DNA of 64,000 nt from Alphaproteobacteria bacterium SO-S41 (lineage in GTDB: Bacteria; Pseudomonadota; Alphaproteobacteria; Micropepsales; Micropepsaceae). The stretch spans positions 4,216,001 to 4,280,000 of the forward strand of contig AP024629.1 of NCBI GenBank assembly GCA_019670725.1, read 5' to 3'. Numbering within the stretch: position 1 is the first letter of the stretch; each line of letters opens with the position of its first letter. Below, piece by piece: positions 26,413 to 35,231 of this stretch. The notes below the pieces were generated by a model that saw nothing but the letters and a program-made list of their open reading frames with translations, had not been told where the DNA came from and did not search any database. A program made the translations under genes and the position numbers.

Positions 26413-28194
26413 ATGGCTCAGCAACCCCAAGGCGGCGATACCCGCAACCTGATCATCGCCGTCGTCCTGTCGATGGCGGTCTTCGTCGCGTGGTTCGTCA
26501 TTTTCCCGCCCGCCGACAAGGCCAAGCAGGAAGCCAAGCAGCAGGCCGCCGCCGAAGCGACCGTCCCCACCGTGACGCCGCAGGGCGATGCCGCCTTCCA
26601 GCACCAGAACCGCGAGGCGGCGCTGGCGCAAGATGGCGGGCGCGTCGTCATCGATACGCCCGCGGTCGACGGCTCGATCCGCCTCAAGGGCGCGCGTTTC
26701 GACGACCTCAACCTCAAGAACTACCGCACGACGATCGATCCCAAATCGCCCGAGATCACGCTGCTGGAGCCGGTCGGCGTGATGAACCCGCTCTATGGCG
26801 AGTTCGGCTGGACGGCCGAGCCGGGCGCGACCGTCGCGCTGCCCAACGCCGAGACGGTCTGGCGCCAGGCGAGCGGCGACGTGCTCAGCCCCGGCAAGCC
26901 CGTGGGCCTCGAATGGGACAACGGTGCCGGCCTCACCTTCCGTCGCACGCTCAGCATCGATGAAAACTACATGCTCTCCATCGAGGACAGCGTGGAGAAC
27001 AAGAGCGGCGCGGCGGTGAAGCTGTTCCCGTATGGCGCGATCGTGCGTGGCGGCGTGCCCTTCTTCCACAAGATCTGGGTCGTCCATCAGGGCATGGTCG
27101 GCGTCATGAACGGGACGCTGCACGAGAAGGACTATGACGAGATCGTCGAGGAAGGCGCGCGGATCGACAGCCAGGACACGACCGGCGGCTGGCTCGGCTT
27201 CACCGATCACTATTTCATGGCCTCGCTCATTCCCGACCAGGCCGAGCCGGTGACGGCGACCTTCCGTGCCGCCAATCAGGGCACGTGGGAGCGCTACCAG
27301 GCCGACTTCGTCTACACGACCGCGCGCGAGGTGGCGCCCGGCGCGACGACGAGCGTCACCCATCGCCTGTTCGCCGGCGCCAAAGTCGTGTCGCTGGTCG
27401 ACAAATATGCCGAGAACGGCATCCAGCGCTTCGATATGGCGGTCGACTGGGGTTGGTTCTTCTTCCTCACCAAGCCGATCTTCCTGGTGATGGACTGGCT
27501 GTTCTCGCTCATCGGCAATTTCGGCGTCGCCATTCTGCTGCTGACCGTCATGCTCAAGGCGCTGTTCTTCCCGCTCGCCAACAAGTCGTACGAGTCGATG
27601 GCGAAGATGAAGAAGATCCAGCCTGAGATGGTCGCGCTGCGCGAACGCTGGAAGGAAGACCCGGCCAAGCAGCAGCAGGAGATGATGGCGCTCTATCGCC
27701 GCGAGAAGGTGAACCCGGTCGCCGGCTGCCTGCCGCTGCTCCTCCAGATCCCCGTCTTCTTCTCGCTCTACAAGGTGCTCTACGTCACCATCGAGATGCG
27801 GCATGCGCCGTTCTTCGGCTGGATCCAGGATCTCTCGGCGCCCGACCCGACCTCGGTCTTCAACCTGTTCGGCCTCATCCCCTATGCCCTGCCGACCTTC
27901 CTGGTGCTGGGCGCCTGGCCGATCATCAATGGCCTCGTGATGTGGGTTCAGATGAAGATGAACCCGCCCGCGCCCGACCCGGTGCAGCAGCGGCTCTTCG
28001 GCATCATGCCGTGGATCTTCATGTTCATGCTGGCGGCGTTCCCGGCGGGCCTCGTCATCTACTGGGCGTGGAACGGCCTCCTCTCGGTGACGCAGCAATA
28101 TGTCATCCTGCGGCGCACGGGCGCCGAGGTGCACCTGTTCGACAACCTCAAGAAGAGCTGGCCAGCCCGGCTGTTCGTTCGCGCCAAGTCATGA
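26413..28194 (+). CDS. yidC: Membrane protein insertase YidC
   Basis: 593-aa Oxa1-type insertase that inserts proteins into the inner membrane alone or with Sec. TM1 at about 13-32 (IIAVVLSMAVFVAWFVIFPP); a long periplasmic beta domain (about 60-350); then the conserved hydrophobic core with GWFFFLTKPIF, NFGVAILLLTVMLKA, YRREKVNPVAGCLPLLLQIP (the hydrophilic groove region) and the C-terminal AAFPAGLVIYWAWNGLLSV. Length is typical of Gram-negative YidC. Its stop overlaps engB as ATGA. Confidence 0.97.
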   Translation: MAQQPQGGDTRNLIIAVVLSMAVFVAWFVIFPPADKAKQEAKQQAAAEATVPTVTPQGDAAFQHQNREAALAQDGGRVVIDTPAVDGSIRLKGARFDDLNLKNYRTTIDPKSPEITLLEPVGVMNPLYGEFGWTAEPGATVALPNAETVWRQASGDVLSPGKPVGLEWDNGAGLTFRRTLSIDENYMLSIEDSVENKSGAAVKLFPYGAIVRGGVPFFHKIWVVHQGMVGVMNGTLHEKDYDEIVEEGARIDSQDTTGGWLGFTDHYFMASLIPDQAEPVTATFRAANQGTWERYQADFVYTTAREVAPGATTSVTHRLFAGAKVVSLVDKYAENGIQRFDMAVDWGWFFFLTKPIFLVMDWLFSLIGNFGVAILLLTVMLKALFFPLANKSYESMAKMKKIQPEMVALRERWKEDPAKQQQEMMALYRREKVNPVAGCLPLLLQIPVFFSLYKVLYVTIEMRHAPFFGWIQDLSAPDPTSVFNLFGLIPYALPTFLVLGAWPIINGLVMWVQMKMNPPAPDPVQQRLFGIMPWIFMFMLAAFPAGLVIYWAWNGLLSVTQQYVILRRTGAEVHLFDNLKKSWPARLFVRAKS

Positions 28195-28895
28195 CGGGCG
28201 TCGCCGGCCGCTACGAGGCCTATCTGCCCGCGGTCGGGCCTGAGGATATCGAGTTCGGCCGCTGGCTGTTCGCGCAGGAATGCCAGTTCCTGCGCGGCGT
28301 CGTGAACATGGACGGGCTGCCGCCGGCTGAGATGCCGGAGATCGCGTTTGCCGGCCGCTCCAATGTCGGCAAATCCAGCCTCGTGAACGCGCTGACGGGG
28401 CGAAAGACGCTGGCCCGCGTCTCCAACACGCCCGGCCGGACCCGCGAACTCAACTTCTTCGCCCTTGCCGGCGTCCTCAGCCTCGCGGACCTGCCGGGCT
28501 ACGGCTATGCCCGGATCGAGCGCAAGCAGGTCGAGAACTGGACCAAGCTGATCTTCAAATATCTGCGGGGGCGCCCGACGTTGCAGCGCGTGATGGTGCT
28601 GATCGACAGCCGCCATGGCCTGAAACCCTCCGACGAGGAGGCCATGGAAGCGCTCGACGAGGCGGCGGTCAGCTACCAACTGGTGCTGACCAAGATCGAC
28701 AAGCTGAAAACCGCCGAACTTGCCCAAGTTATGGCCGATACGGCGGCGAAGGCGGCCAAGCACCCCGCTGCGCACCCGGTGATCGCCCCGACCTCCAGCG
28801 AGACCGGGTTCGGCATTCCCGAACTGCGGGCCCTCGTTGCCGTCGCGTCCGGCTTGGAAGCGCGGGCGGTGCCGGGCTATAAGCCCGCGTCCTGA
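28191..28895 (+). CDS. engB: Ribosome-biogenesis GTPase EngB (YihA/YsxC)
   Basis: 234-aa small GTPase needed for late 50S assembly. G1 GRSNVGKSS at 55-63, G2 Thr in SNTPGRT, G3 DLPGYGYA at 100-107, G4 TKID at 167-170, and a G5-like TSSETG region. ATG 28191 overlaps the yidC stop, giving the family-standard N-terminus (an in-frame open stretch further upstream lies inside yidC and is not used). Confidence 0.96.
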   Translation: MTGVAGRYEAYLPAVGPEDIEFGRWLFAQECQFLRGVVNMDGLPPAEMPEIAFAGRSNVGKSSLVNALTGRKTLARVSNTPGRTRELNFFALAGVLSLADLPGYGYARIERKQVENWTKLIFKYLRGRPTLQRVMVLIDSRHGLKPSDEEAMEALDEAAVSYQLVLTKIDKLKTAELAQVMADTAAKAAKHPAAHPVIAPTSSETGFGIPELRALVAVASGLEARAVPGYKPAS

Positions 28896-28920
28896 AATCT
28901 CACGCGAAGCGGGCCGCCTC

Positions 28921-29859
28921 ATGTCCACCGACGACACGACCCGCGACGACCTGCCGTTCGAACGGCGACAGCTCGCCAACTGGCGCCGCACCGCGCGCAC
29001 GCTGGTCGAGGCGCTGCCCTATATCCTGCGCTATGACGGCAAGACGATCGTCGTGAAATATGGCGGCCACGCCATGGGTGAGGACGGTGTTTCCGAGCAT
29101 TTCGCGCAGAGCCTGGTGCTGATGAAGCAGACGGGCATCGACCCCATCGTCGTGCATGGCGGCGGGCCGCAGATCGGCGCGATGCTGGAGCGGCTGAACA
29201 TCAAGAGCGAATTCGTCGACGGGCTGCGCGTCACCGACCGCAGCGCCATCGACGTGGTCGAGATGGTCCTGACCGGCTCGATCAACAAAGCGCTGGTCTC
29301 GGCGATCAACTCGGCCGGCGGCCGCGCCGTCGGGATCTCCGGCAAGGACGGCAACCTCATCATCGCCAAGAAGCTTCAGAAGGTGAAGCGCGACCCCAGC
29401 GGCAATGTCGAGCGCATCATCGATCTGGGCTTCGTCGGCGAGCCTGAGACGATCAATCCCGAAGTGCTCGAAACGATCATGAACTCCGACCTGATCCCGG
29501 TCGTGGCCCCGATCGGCGTCGGCAAGAACGGCGAGACCTACAACATCAATGCCGACACGGTGGCGGGCGCCGTCGCCGGCGCGCTGAACGCCGACCGCCT
29601 GCTGTTCCTCACCGACGTGCCGGGCGTGATGGACAAGGAGGGCAACATCATGCCCTCGCTGACCATTTCGCAGGCCAAGGCGCTCATCAAGGACGGCACG
29701 ATCTCGGGCGGCATGATCCCCAAGGTGCAGACCTGCATCGACGCGTTGGAAGCGGGAGTCGAGGCGGTCGTCATCCTGGACGGGCGCATTCCCCATGTGC
29801 TGCTGGTCGAGCTCTTCACCGAGCATGGCGCCGGCACGCTGCTGCGGCACGACGACTGA
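28921..29859 (+). CDS. argB: Acetylglutamate kinase
   Basis: 312-aa enzyme phosphorylating N-acetylglutamate, the second step of arginine synthesis. The amino-acid-kinase fold shows [11 protein letters not shown] near 40-50, [13 protein letters not shown], and the C-terminal DAEAGGxxKV-like [16 protein letters not shown]. The N-terminal extension with [13 protein letters not shown] is typical of arginine-sensitive, hexameric ArgB. ATG 28921 gives the family length. It follows engB by 25 bases, the alphaproteobacterial arrangement, and overlaps the GFA gene. Confidence 0.95.
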   Translation: MSTDDTTRDDLPFERRQLANWRRTARTLVEALPYILRYDGKTIVVKYGGHAMGEDGVSEHFAQSLVLMKQTGIDPIVVHGGGPQIGAMLERLNIKSEFVDGLRVTDRSAIDVVEMVLTGSINKALVSAINSAGGRAVGISGKDGNLIIAKKLQKVKRDPSGNVERIIDLGFVGEPETINPEVLETIMNSDLIPVVAPIGVGKNGETYNINADTVAGAVAGALNADRLLFLTDVPGVMDKEGNIMPSLTISQAKALIKDGTISGGMIPKVQTCIDALEAGVEAVVILDGRIPHVLLVELFTEHGAGTLLRHDD

Positions 29860-30341
29860 TGGCGGCGCGGCCCGCTTTGCCGGCGCTGCCGTTGACCGGC
29901 GGGTGCCTGTGCGGCGCGGTGCGCTATCGCATCGACGCCAGGCCGCTCGCCGTCAATGCGTGCCACTGCCTGCATTGCCAGCGCCTGTCGGGCACGGACG
30001 CGACGGTGTCGCTGCACCTGAAGGCCGAGGCGGTGAGCGTCGAGGGCGAACTGGTCCGCTATCGCCGCACCGCCGATAGCGGCCGGCAGATCGATGCGGC
30101 GCGCTGCGCGGCCTGCGGCACGCGGCTGTTCCACGAGCCGGTCTCCGTGCCTGAGCTTGTCCTCGTTGCCGCGGGAACGCTGGACGATGCGGGCTGGGCG
30201 ATCCCCGTCTCGCATATCTGGCTCAGCCGTTCGAACGGCTCCTTCGTCCCGGCGGCGGACGCGCTGGCTTTCCAGGAAAGTGCGCCGGACCGCCAGACGA
30301 TCTGGGGTCATTTCGCGGCGCTGTATCCGGCCGCGCCCTAA
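29859..30341 (+). CDS. GFA/CENP-V-fold zinc protein
   Basis: 160 aa with the glutathione-dependent formaldehyde-activating (GFA) fold. Zinc ligands: Cys16 and Cys18 (GGCLCGAVRY), Cys35, Cys37, Cys40 (ACHCLHC) and Cys83, Cys86 (CAAC). Only some family members act on S-hydroxymethylglutathione; most have unknown substrates. The start overlaps the argB stop (TGATG), so it is co-translated with argB even though the functions are unrelated. The stop overlaps the convergent CmcJ-like gene. Confidence 0.88.
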   Translation: MAARPALPALPLTGGCLCGAVRYRIDARPLAVNACHCLHCQRLSGTDATVSLHLKAEAVSVEGELVRYRRTADSGRQIDAARCAACGTRLFHEPVSVPELVLVAAGTLDDAGWAIPVSHIWLSRSNGSFVPAADALAFQESAPDRQTIWGHFAALYPAAP

Positions 30342-31165
30342 TCCCCGAAGAACACCAGCGCGCGCACCTCGATGCTTTCGCGGGGCTTCGGCGACGTGCG
30401 CGAGGCGGGGTCGGCGAACGCGGTATGGGGCGTGAAGCGCGAGCGGCCGTCGCTGCTGGAGTCGAACGACTTGATGAGGATCGCTTCGTCCGGCCGCAGG
30501 TCCGGGTAATAGAACCAGCGATGGCCGGGATTGTAGGCGACGCCGTAGGTCTCGCCGATCTTGTCGGGATAGATGAGATCGGTCGCCACGAGGTCCGCCG
30601 GGTTCACCGACTGCGCATCGGCCACGGCGAGCGGCGATTCTTCGACCGGCCCGCGCACGGGACGCCAGACATTGATGATGGCATGACGGCCCCGCAGCCG
30701 CCGCTCGGCTTCTTCCTTGGGCAAATGATCGTAAACCCGCCGGCGGCCCGACAGCTCGCTGTAGTCGTTGTGCACGGAAAGCACGGGCTCGCGCAGCTTC
30801 TCCACTGCCTTTCGTTGGGCGGGATCGTTGGAGCGCCTCGTGTGGTCGAAGATGATGACCAGTGACGCGCCGGTCTCGCGCTTCAGCAGCGCCTCGACCT
30901 CGGGATAGTAGACGCTGCGCACCTCGTCTTCGTCATAGAAGTCGGTGACGTCCGTGTCGTGGGGCACCAGCGCAAAGCCTTCGCGCTCCAGCACCGGCGT
31001 CGCCTCCAGCACCCGCGCATTGGCGATGCGCACCCGCCGCTCGTCGCGCACACCCGAGCGCCACGGTTTTCCCGGCGGCGGCTCGAATGTGTAGGAAAAC
31101 GGCTTCGGTCCGCCCGGCGCGAGATAGTTTACCGCGGCATATACGGCGTCCAGTCTGAGGTTCAT
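30338..31165 (-). CDS. CmcJ/NvfI-family (iron/2-oxoglutarate-type) oxygenase
   Basis: 275 aa. The family includes CmcJ (cephamycin 7-alpha hydroxylation), fungal NvfI and gibberellin-cluster proteins. Characteristic segments: N-terminal AAVNYLAPGG, LPHDTDVTDFYDEDEVRSVYY, VIIFDHTRRS, HNDYSELSGRRRVYDHLP, INVWRPVRGPVEESPLAVAD and the end LIKSFDSSSDGRSRFTPHTAF. The HND and late His are plausible iron ligands. Substrate unknown. ATG 31165 is followed upstream by a 26-base palindrome that overlaps the leader. No biosynthetic cluster surrounds it, so detoxification or housekeeping oxidation is as likely as secondary metabolism. Confidence 0.85.
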   Translation of the reverse strand: MNLRLDAVYAAVNYLAPGGPKPFSYTFEPPPGKPWRSGVRDERRVRIANARVLEATPVLEREGFALVPHDTDVTDFYDEDEVRSVYYPEVEALLKRETGASLVIIFDHTRRSNDPAQRKAVEKLREPVLSVHNDYSELSGRRRVYDHLPKEEAERRLRGRHAIINVWRPVRGPVEESPLAVADAQSVNPADLVATDLIYPDKIGETYGVAYNPGHRWFYYPDLRPDEAILIKSFDSSSDGRSRFTPHTAFADPASRTSPKPRESIEVRALVFFGD

Positions 31166-31172
31166 GGCCCGG

Positions 31173-31198
31173 TCTCCGTCAGGATGTCCTGACGGAGA
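31173..31198. promoter_or_regulatory. 26-base perfect palindrome before the CmcJ-like gene
   Basis: Two perfect 12-base arms (31173-31184 and 31187-31198; arm TCTCCGTCAGGA) flank a 2-base centre, seven bases before the gene's ATG. It is either a dimeric repressor operator or an mRNA hairpin that hides the ribosome-binding region (GGAG lies in the stem). Confidence 0.6.
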
Positions 31199-31269
31199 TG
31201 AGCACCGCCGCGCGGCGCCACCATTCCGGCCGGACTTAACCGACAGGGAAGCAAGGCTGAAGTGTCGCC

Positions 31270-32016
31270 CTAGCCCGTATAGGCCGTCCGCCCTTCCGTC
31301 TCGACCGGTCGGGCGCGCTGGTTGTAGAGCAGCTTGCGCAGCCGCTCGGCCTCTTCGGGGCTGGGTGCGTGCGGATTGGCCGGTACCCAGTCCGCTCCCA
31401 CCGCCATGCCGCGCTGCACCGCCGGCCGCGCGCTCAGCGCGTCGTACCAGCGCTTCAGATGGACGAACTCGTCGATCGGCTGCTTCTGCGCCACCAGCGC
31501 GGCAATCCACGGATACGAGATCATGTCGGCGATCGAATACTCACCCGCGATGAACGGGCGGTCGTAAAGCCGGTTGTTCAGCACACCGTTCAACCGATGC
31601 ACCTCGTCGGTGAAGCGGGTGACGGCATAGGTCTGGTCGCCCTGGGTGTCGCCCAGCCGCCGGAAATGGCCGGCCTCGCCGGTCTTCGGGCCCTGATTGG
31701 CCATCTGCCAGATCAGCCACTGGGTGACTTCGTATTTGCCGTGGACGTCAGCGGGCAGGAAGCGGCCTTCCTTCTCGGCGAGGTAGAGCATGATCGCGCC
31801 GCTCTCGAAGATATTGACGGGCGCGCCGCCGCCCTTGGGCGCGTGATCGACCAGCGCCGGCATGCGGTTGTTGGGGGAGATGCCGAGGAAATCCCTGGTG
31901 AACTGGTCGCCCTTGCCGATCGCCACGGGAACAACATTGTAGGGGATGCCCAGCTCCTCCAGCAGGATCGTCACCTTCTTGCCGTTGGGGGTCGGCCAGT
32001 AATGCACGTCGATCAT
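31270..32016 (-). CDS. Glutathione S-transferase, Nu/YghU-YfcG-like
   Basis: 248-aa GST. The thioredoxin-fold domain (1-85) begins IDVHYWPTPNGKKVTILLEE, with Thr/Asn in TPNGKK at the place of the Nu-class catalytic residues; NNRMPALVDH has the cis-Pro and FESGAIMLYLAEK binds the gamma-Glu. The helical domain follows with GEYSIADMISYPW. Nu-class members are often disulphide-bond reductases toward organic hydroperoxides (family knowledge). Upstream of the CmcJ-like gene on the same strand. Confidence 0.9.
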   Translation of the reverse strand: MIDVHYWPTPNGKKVTILLEELGIPYNVVPVAIGKGDQFTRDFLGISPNNRMPALVDHAPKGGGAPVNIFESGAIMLYLAEKEGRFLPADVHGKYEVTQWLIWQMANQGPKTGEAGHFRRLGDTQGDQTYAVTRFTDEVHRLNGVLNNRLYDRPFIAGEYSIADMISYPWIAALVAQKQPIDEFVHLKRWYDALSARPAVQRGMAVGADWVPANPHAPSPEEAERLRKLLYNQRARPVETEGRTAYTG

Positions 32017-32106
32017 GTTGTGCCTTTCCGCGGATGATGTCCGATGGAAAAGGGGACGACCCGCGCACCGTTCAATAGCCGAGCGGCGAATCGCCGCGAT
32101 GCCCCG

Positions 32107-32673
32107 TCAGCGCCGGGCGAGGCCTACCATGACGATGTCGATCAGGCGGTCGGCACTTTCCTTCCAGCCCGGCGCGGAGACCCCGGCGGCGAGGCCGGAG
32201 AAAACCGGGAAGAGATCGGACGCCTGCACATCGGGCCTGATCTCGCCCGCCGCGATTCCCGCGCCGACCAGCAGCTCGATCGCCTCCTGCAGGCTGGCGC
32301 CGGAATGGGCGTAGAGCGCGGAGGCGCCGCCGGTGAGCGTGCCCAGTGCGGGCACGATCAGCCGCTTGGTCGCGAGATAATCGAGCGACAGATGCAGCCA
32401 GCGCGAAAATGCCTCGGCCGGCCGGACCTCTGCCAGCAGGCTGCGGGCCGCGGCGGCGAGCTGGTCGACTTCGCGGCGATAGACCGCCTCGATGATCGCA
32501 TCGCGCGTCGGGAAATGGCGGTACAGCGTGCCGATCCCGACGCCGGTCCGCCGGGCGATTTCCTCGAGACTCACGTCGGGGCCGACCTCGCCGAAGGCGG
32601 CCTTGGCGGCGTCGATCAGCCGCTCGCGATTGCGCAGCGCGTCGGCGCGCGGGCGGCGCGCGACGTCAGCCAT
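32107..32673 (-). CDS. TetR-family transcriptional repressor
   Basis: 188 aa. N-terminal helix-turn-helix (about 28-52): SLEEIARRTGVGIGTLYRHF, then the ligand-binding helical domain, ending WKESADRLIDIVMVGLARR. Divergent from an SDR gene, and a double-repeat operator lies between them, so it almost certainly represses that gene and itself. The C-terminal domain resembles the TetR_C_33-like group; the ligand is unknown, plausibly the SDR substrate. Confidence 0.9.
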   Translation of the reverse strand: MADVARRPRADALRNRERLIDAAKAAFGEVGPDVSLEEIARRTGVGIGTLYRHFPTRDAIIEAVYRREVDQLAAAARSLLAEVRPAEAFSRWLHLSLDYLATKRLIVPALGTLTGGASALYAHSGASLQEAIELLVGAGIAAGEIRPDVQASDLFPVFSGLAAGVSAPGWKESADRLIDIVMVGLARR

Positions 32674-32685
32674 CTCTGCCTCTTG

Positions 32686-32732
32686 ATAAGCGGAGGCATC
32701 CTCCGTATATAACCGGAACCATCCTCCGCTTA
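32686..32732. promoter_or_regulatory. Tandem operator between the TetR and SDR genes
   Basis: Two copies of an ATAA-[GC]-CGGA-NN-CATCCTCCG site start at 32686 and 32709 with a 23-base period. The first is also a palindrome (CGGAGG, CAT, CCTCCG; 32691-32705). The outer halves TAAGCGGAGG (32687-32696) and CCTCCGCTTA (32723-32732) are perfect inverted copies. The spacing fits two TetR dimers on one face of the DNA. It covers the divergent promoter region (32674-32782). Confidence 0.75.
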
Positions 32733-32782
32733 TAGTCGCGCAGACGGTTCAGCCCAAGCGGAAAACCAACAGGAGACCAGAC

Positions 32783-33730
32783 ATGGCCAACGCATTCGGC
32801 GCGACCTCCACCACCGACGAGGTGCTGGACGGCGTCGACCTCACCGGCAAGCGCGTGCTGATCACCGGCGTCTCCGCCGGGCTCGGCGTCGAAACGGCGC
32901 GGGCGCTGGCCGCCCATGGCGCGACCGTCGTGGGCGCGGCCCGCGATCTCGACAAGGCGCGCAAGGCGACGGCCGGCATTCCCGGGATCGAATTGATCGA
33001 ACTCGACCTCGCCTCGCTCGCCAGCGTGCGCAAGGCGGCCGACGCGCTAAACGCCAAGGGCGATGAGTTCGACCTCCTGATCAACAATGCCGGCGTCATG
33101 GCCTGTCCGCAGGGCAAGACCGCCGACGGGTTCGAGACGCAGTTCGGGACCAATCATCTTGGTCATTTCGTTTTTGCCAATCGGATCGCGGGCTTGCTGA
33201 AATCCGGCGGGCGTCTGGTGAGCCTGTCTTCGGCCGGGCATCGCTTTGCGAATGTCGATCTGACCGATCCGAATTTCGAGACGACGCCGTATGCGGAATT
33301 CGTCGCCTATGGCCGCGCGAAGACCGCGAATGCGCTCTTCGCCGTGGAATTCGACCGCCGCCACAAGGCGCGCGGCGTGCGCGCGACCGCCGTGCATCCC
33401 GGCGGCATCCAGACCGAACTCGGCCGCCACATGAGCCCCGAGCTGATCCAGGGCATGATCGACAATATCGCCAAGGCGACGCCCGCGGGTGCCGCGCCGT
33501 TCGAGTGGAAGACGATCCCGCAGGGCGCCGCGACCTCGGTCTGGGCCGGTGTCGTCGCCCCGGCCGATGCAGTCGGCGGCCGGTATTGCGAGGACTGCCA
33601 CGTCGCCGAGATCACGGGAGGCGGCACGGAAGTCCTGATGCGCGGCGGCGTGCAGGCCTATGCGCTCGACCCCGAAAACGCCAAGGCGCTGTGGGCGAAG
33701 AGTGAGGAAATGGTCGGCGAGCGCTTCTAG
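32783..33730 (+). CDS. SDR-family oxidoreductase (retinol-dehydrogenase/WWOX-like)
   Basis: 315-aa SDR. TGVSAGLG at about 29-36 is the cofactor loop, DLASLASVR follows strand 3, NNAGVMACP near 95-103, SLSSAGH the catalytic Ser region and YGRAKTANALF the catalytic Tyr-Lys, then VHPGGIQTELGRH. Longer than simple SDRs, matching the retinol dehydrogenase 11-14/WWOX-like cluster. The AARD motif suggests NADP. Probably induced when the divergent TetR repressor senses its ligand. Its stop shares CTAG with the convergent GhrA gene. Confidence 0.9.
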   Translation: MANAFGATSTTDEVLDGVDLTGKRVLITGVSAGLGVETARALAAHGATVVGAARDLDKARKATAGIPGIELIELDLASLASVRKAADALNAKGDEFDLLINNAGVMACPQGKTADGFETQFGTNHLGHFVFANRIAGLLKSGGRLVSLSSAGHRFANVDLTDPNFETTPYAEFVAYGRAKTANALFAVEFDRRHKARGVRATAVHPGGIQTELGRHMSPELIQGMIDNIAKATPAGAAPFEWKTIPQGAATSVWAGVVAPADAVGGRYCEDCHVAEITGGGTEVLMRGGVQAYALDPENAKALWAKSEEMVGERF

Positions 33731-34671
33731 TAGCCGCGCGCCAAGTCCACCGGGTTCAGCGGCGGCTCGTCCCGCCGCACCCGCGCCATGCTCTCCGCCA
33801 TCGCCATGGCGGTGGAGCGGGCGTCGGTCATCGCCGCCATATGCGGGGTGACGACGACCTTGGGATGCGCCCAGAGCGGGCTGTCCGCCGGCAACGGTTC
33901 TTGCTGGAAGACATCGAGCGTCGCACCGGCGAGATGGCCGGTGTCGAGCGCGTCGATCAGATCGCTCTCGATCAAATGCCCGCCGCGCGCCGCGTTGATA
34001 ACGCGCGCGCCCTGCGGCAGCAGGTCGAAGGTCGCGGTGTTGAGAATGCCGCTGGTCGCCTCGGTCAGCGGCAACAGGCAAACGAGAATATCGGTACGGC
34101 CAAGGAAGGCGGGCAGTTCGTCCAGCCCGGCAAAGCTCTCAATGCCCGGCTCTGACTTGCGCGTGTTGCTCCAGCCCGCGAGGCGATAGCCGAACGGCAC
34201 GAGCTTGCGCGCCGCATCCAGCCCCAGCTCGCCGAGGCCGAGAATGCCCACCCGCACCTCGTCGGCGCGCTTGGCCGCGAAGGGCTTCCAGCGCGCCTCG
34301 GCCTGCTCCTTCAGATTGCGGAAAAGGTCGCGGTGATGGGCGAGGACGTGGAGAACGACATACTCGGTCATGCCCGAGGTGAGATAGGGATCGACCACGC
34401 GCGAGAGCGGGACGTGGCGGGGGTATTCGCTGTCCGCCAGGACATGATCGACACCCGCACCCAGCGAGAACACGCATTTGAGGCCGGTCAATTTGGCGAG
34501 CGCGCCCTGGGGCGGTTTCCAGACCACGGCCCATTCGATGGTTTCCGGCGCGGCGATTTCGGCCTTCCCGCTGAGGAACTCGATCTCCGGCGCGACGGTG
34601 CGAAAGGCGGATTCCCATGCTTTCGGCGGCTCGCCGGGGGAAATGAAGACCAGCCGCTCTCGATCCGCCAT
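33727..34671 (-). CDS. ghrA: Glyoxylate/hydroxypyruvate reductase A-like dehydrogenase
   Basis: 314-aa D-2-hydroxyacid dehydrogenase of the GhrA type, reducing glyoxylate or hydroxypyruvate with NADPH. Dinucleotide loop VGILGLGELGLDAARKL (about 140-156); AGWSNTRKS supplies the cofactor-binding Arg/Lys; INAARGGHLIESDL includes the catalytic Arg, and LDVFQQEPLP and VVVTPHMAAMT carry the Glu and His of the relay. ATG 34671 is preferred over TTG 34692. Divergent from def with 47 bases between. Confidence 0.88.
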   Translation of the reverse strand: MADRERLVFISPGEPPKAWESAFRTVAPEIEFLSGKAEIAAPETIEWAVVWKPPQGALAKLTGLKCVFSLGAGVDHVLADSEYPRHVPLSRVVDPYLTSGMTEYVVLHVLAHHRDLFRNLKEQAEARWKPFAAKRADEVRVGILGLGELGLDAARKLVPFGYRLAGWSNTRKSEPGIESFAGLDELPAFLGRTDILVCLLPLTEATSGILNTATFDLLPQGARVINAARGGHLIESDLIDALDTGHLAGATLDVFQQEPLPADSPLWAHPKVVVTPHMAAMTDARSTAMAMAESMARVRRDEPPLNPVDLARGY

Positions 34672-34718
34672 CTGTACACCGCTTGACGCCAACGCAGGCG
34701 TTTCTTACCTGAGGCCCC

Positions 34719-35231
34719 ATGGCCATCCGCCCCATTCTGACCGCGCCCGATCCGCGCCTCAAGACGATCTCGAAGCCCGTCGAGCGCGTGGACGACGAAT
34801 TGCGCGCGCTGATGGATGACATGCTGGAGACGATGTACGACGCGCCGGGCATCGGCCTCGCGGCGATCCAGGTCGGCGTGCCGCACCGGGTCATCGTCAT
34901 GGATCTCGCCGGTAAGGACGAACCGCCGGCGCCTCAGTATTTCGTCAACCCCGAAATCACCTGGCGCTCCGAGGAGCTCGCCTCCTACGAGGAAGGCTGT
35001 CTCTCCGTCCCCGAAATGTACGAGGATGTTCAGCGCCCGGCCCGCATCAAGGCGAAGTGGCTGGACTACAACGGCAATCCCGTCGAGGTCGAAGCCGACG
35101 GCATGCTCGCCACCTGCCTGCAGCACGAGATGGATCACCTGGAGGGCGTGCTCTTCATCGACCATCTCTCAAAGCTGAAGCGCGACATCATCATGCGGAA
35201 GATGGTCAAGGCGAAGAAGCGCTACGGCTGA
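34719..35231 (+). CDS. def: Peptide deformylase
   Basis: 170-aa iron(II) enzyme removing N-formyl from new proteins. Motif 1 [11 protein letters not shown] (about 45-55), motif 2 EGCLSVPE with metal ligand Cys, motif 3 QHEMDHLEG with two His ligands and the catalytic Glu. Type I length. The stop overlaps the fmt start as ATGA, the usual operon linking formylation and deformylation. Confidence 0.97.
   Translation: MAIRPILTAPDPRLKTISKPVERVDDELRALMDDMLETMYDAPGIGLAAIQVGVPHRVIVMDLAGKDEPPAPQYFVNPEITWRSEELASYEEGCLSVPEMYEDVQRPARIKAKWLDYNGNPVEVEADGMLATCLQHEMDHLEGVLFIDHLSKLKRDIIMRKMVKAKKRYG

Noticed and set aside
25996-28134. 712-codon open frame antisense to yidC
   Set aside because: High-GC codon bias of yidC creates it; no family motif, and yidC is certain.
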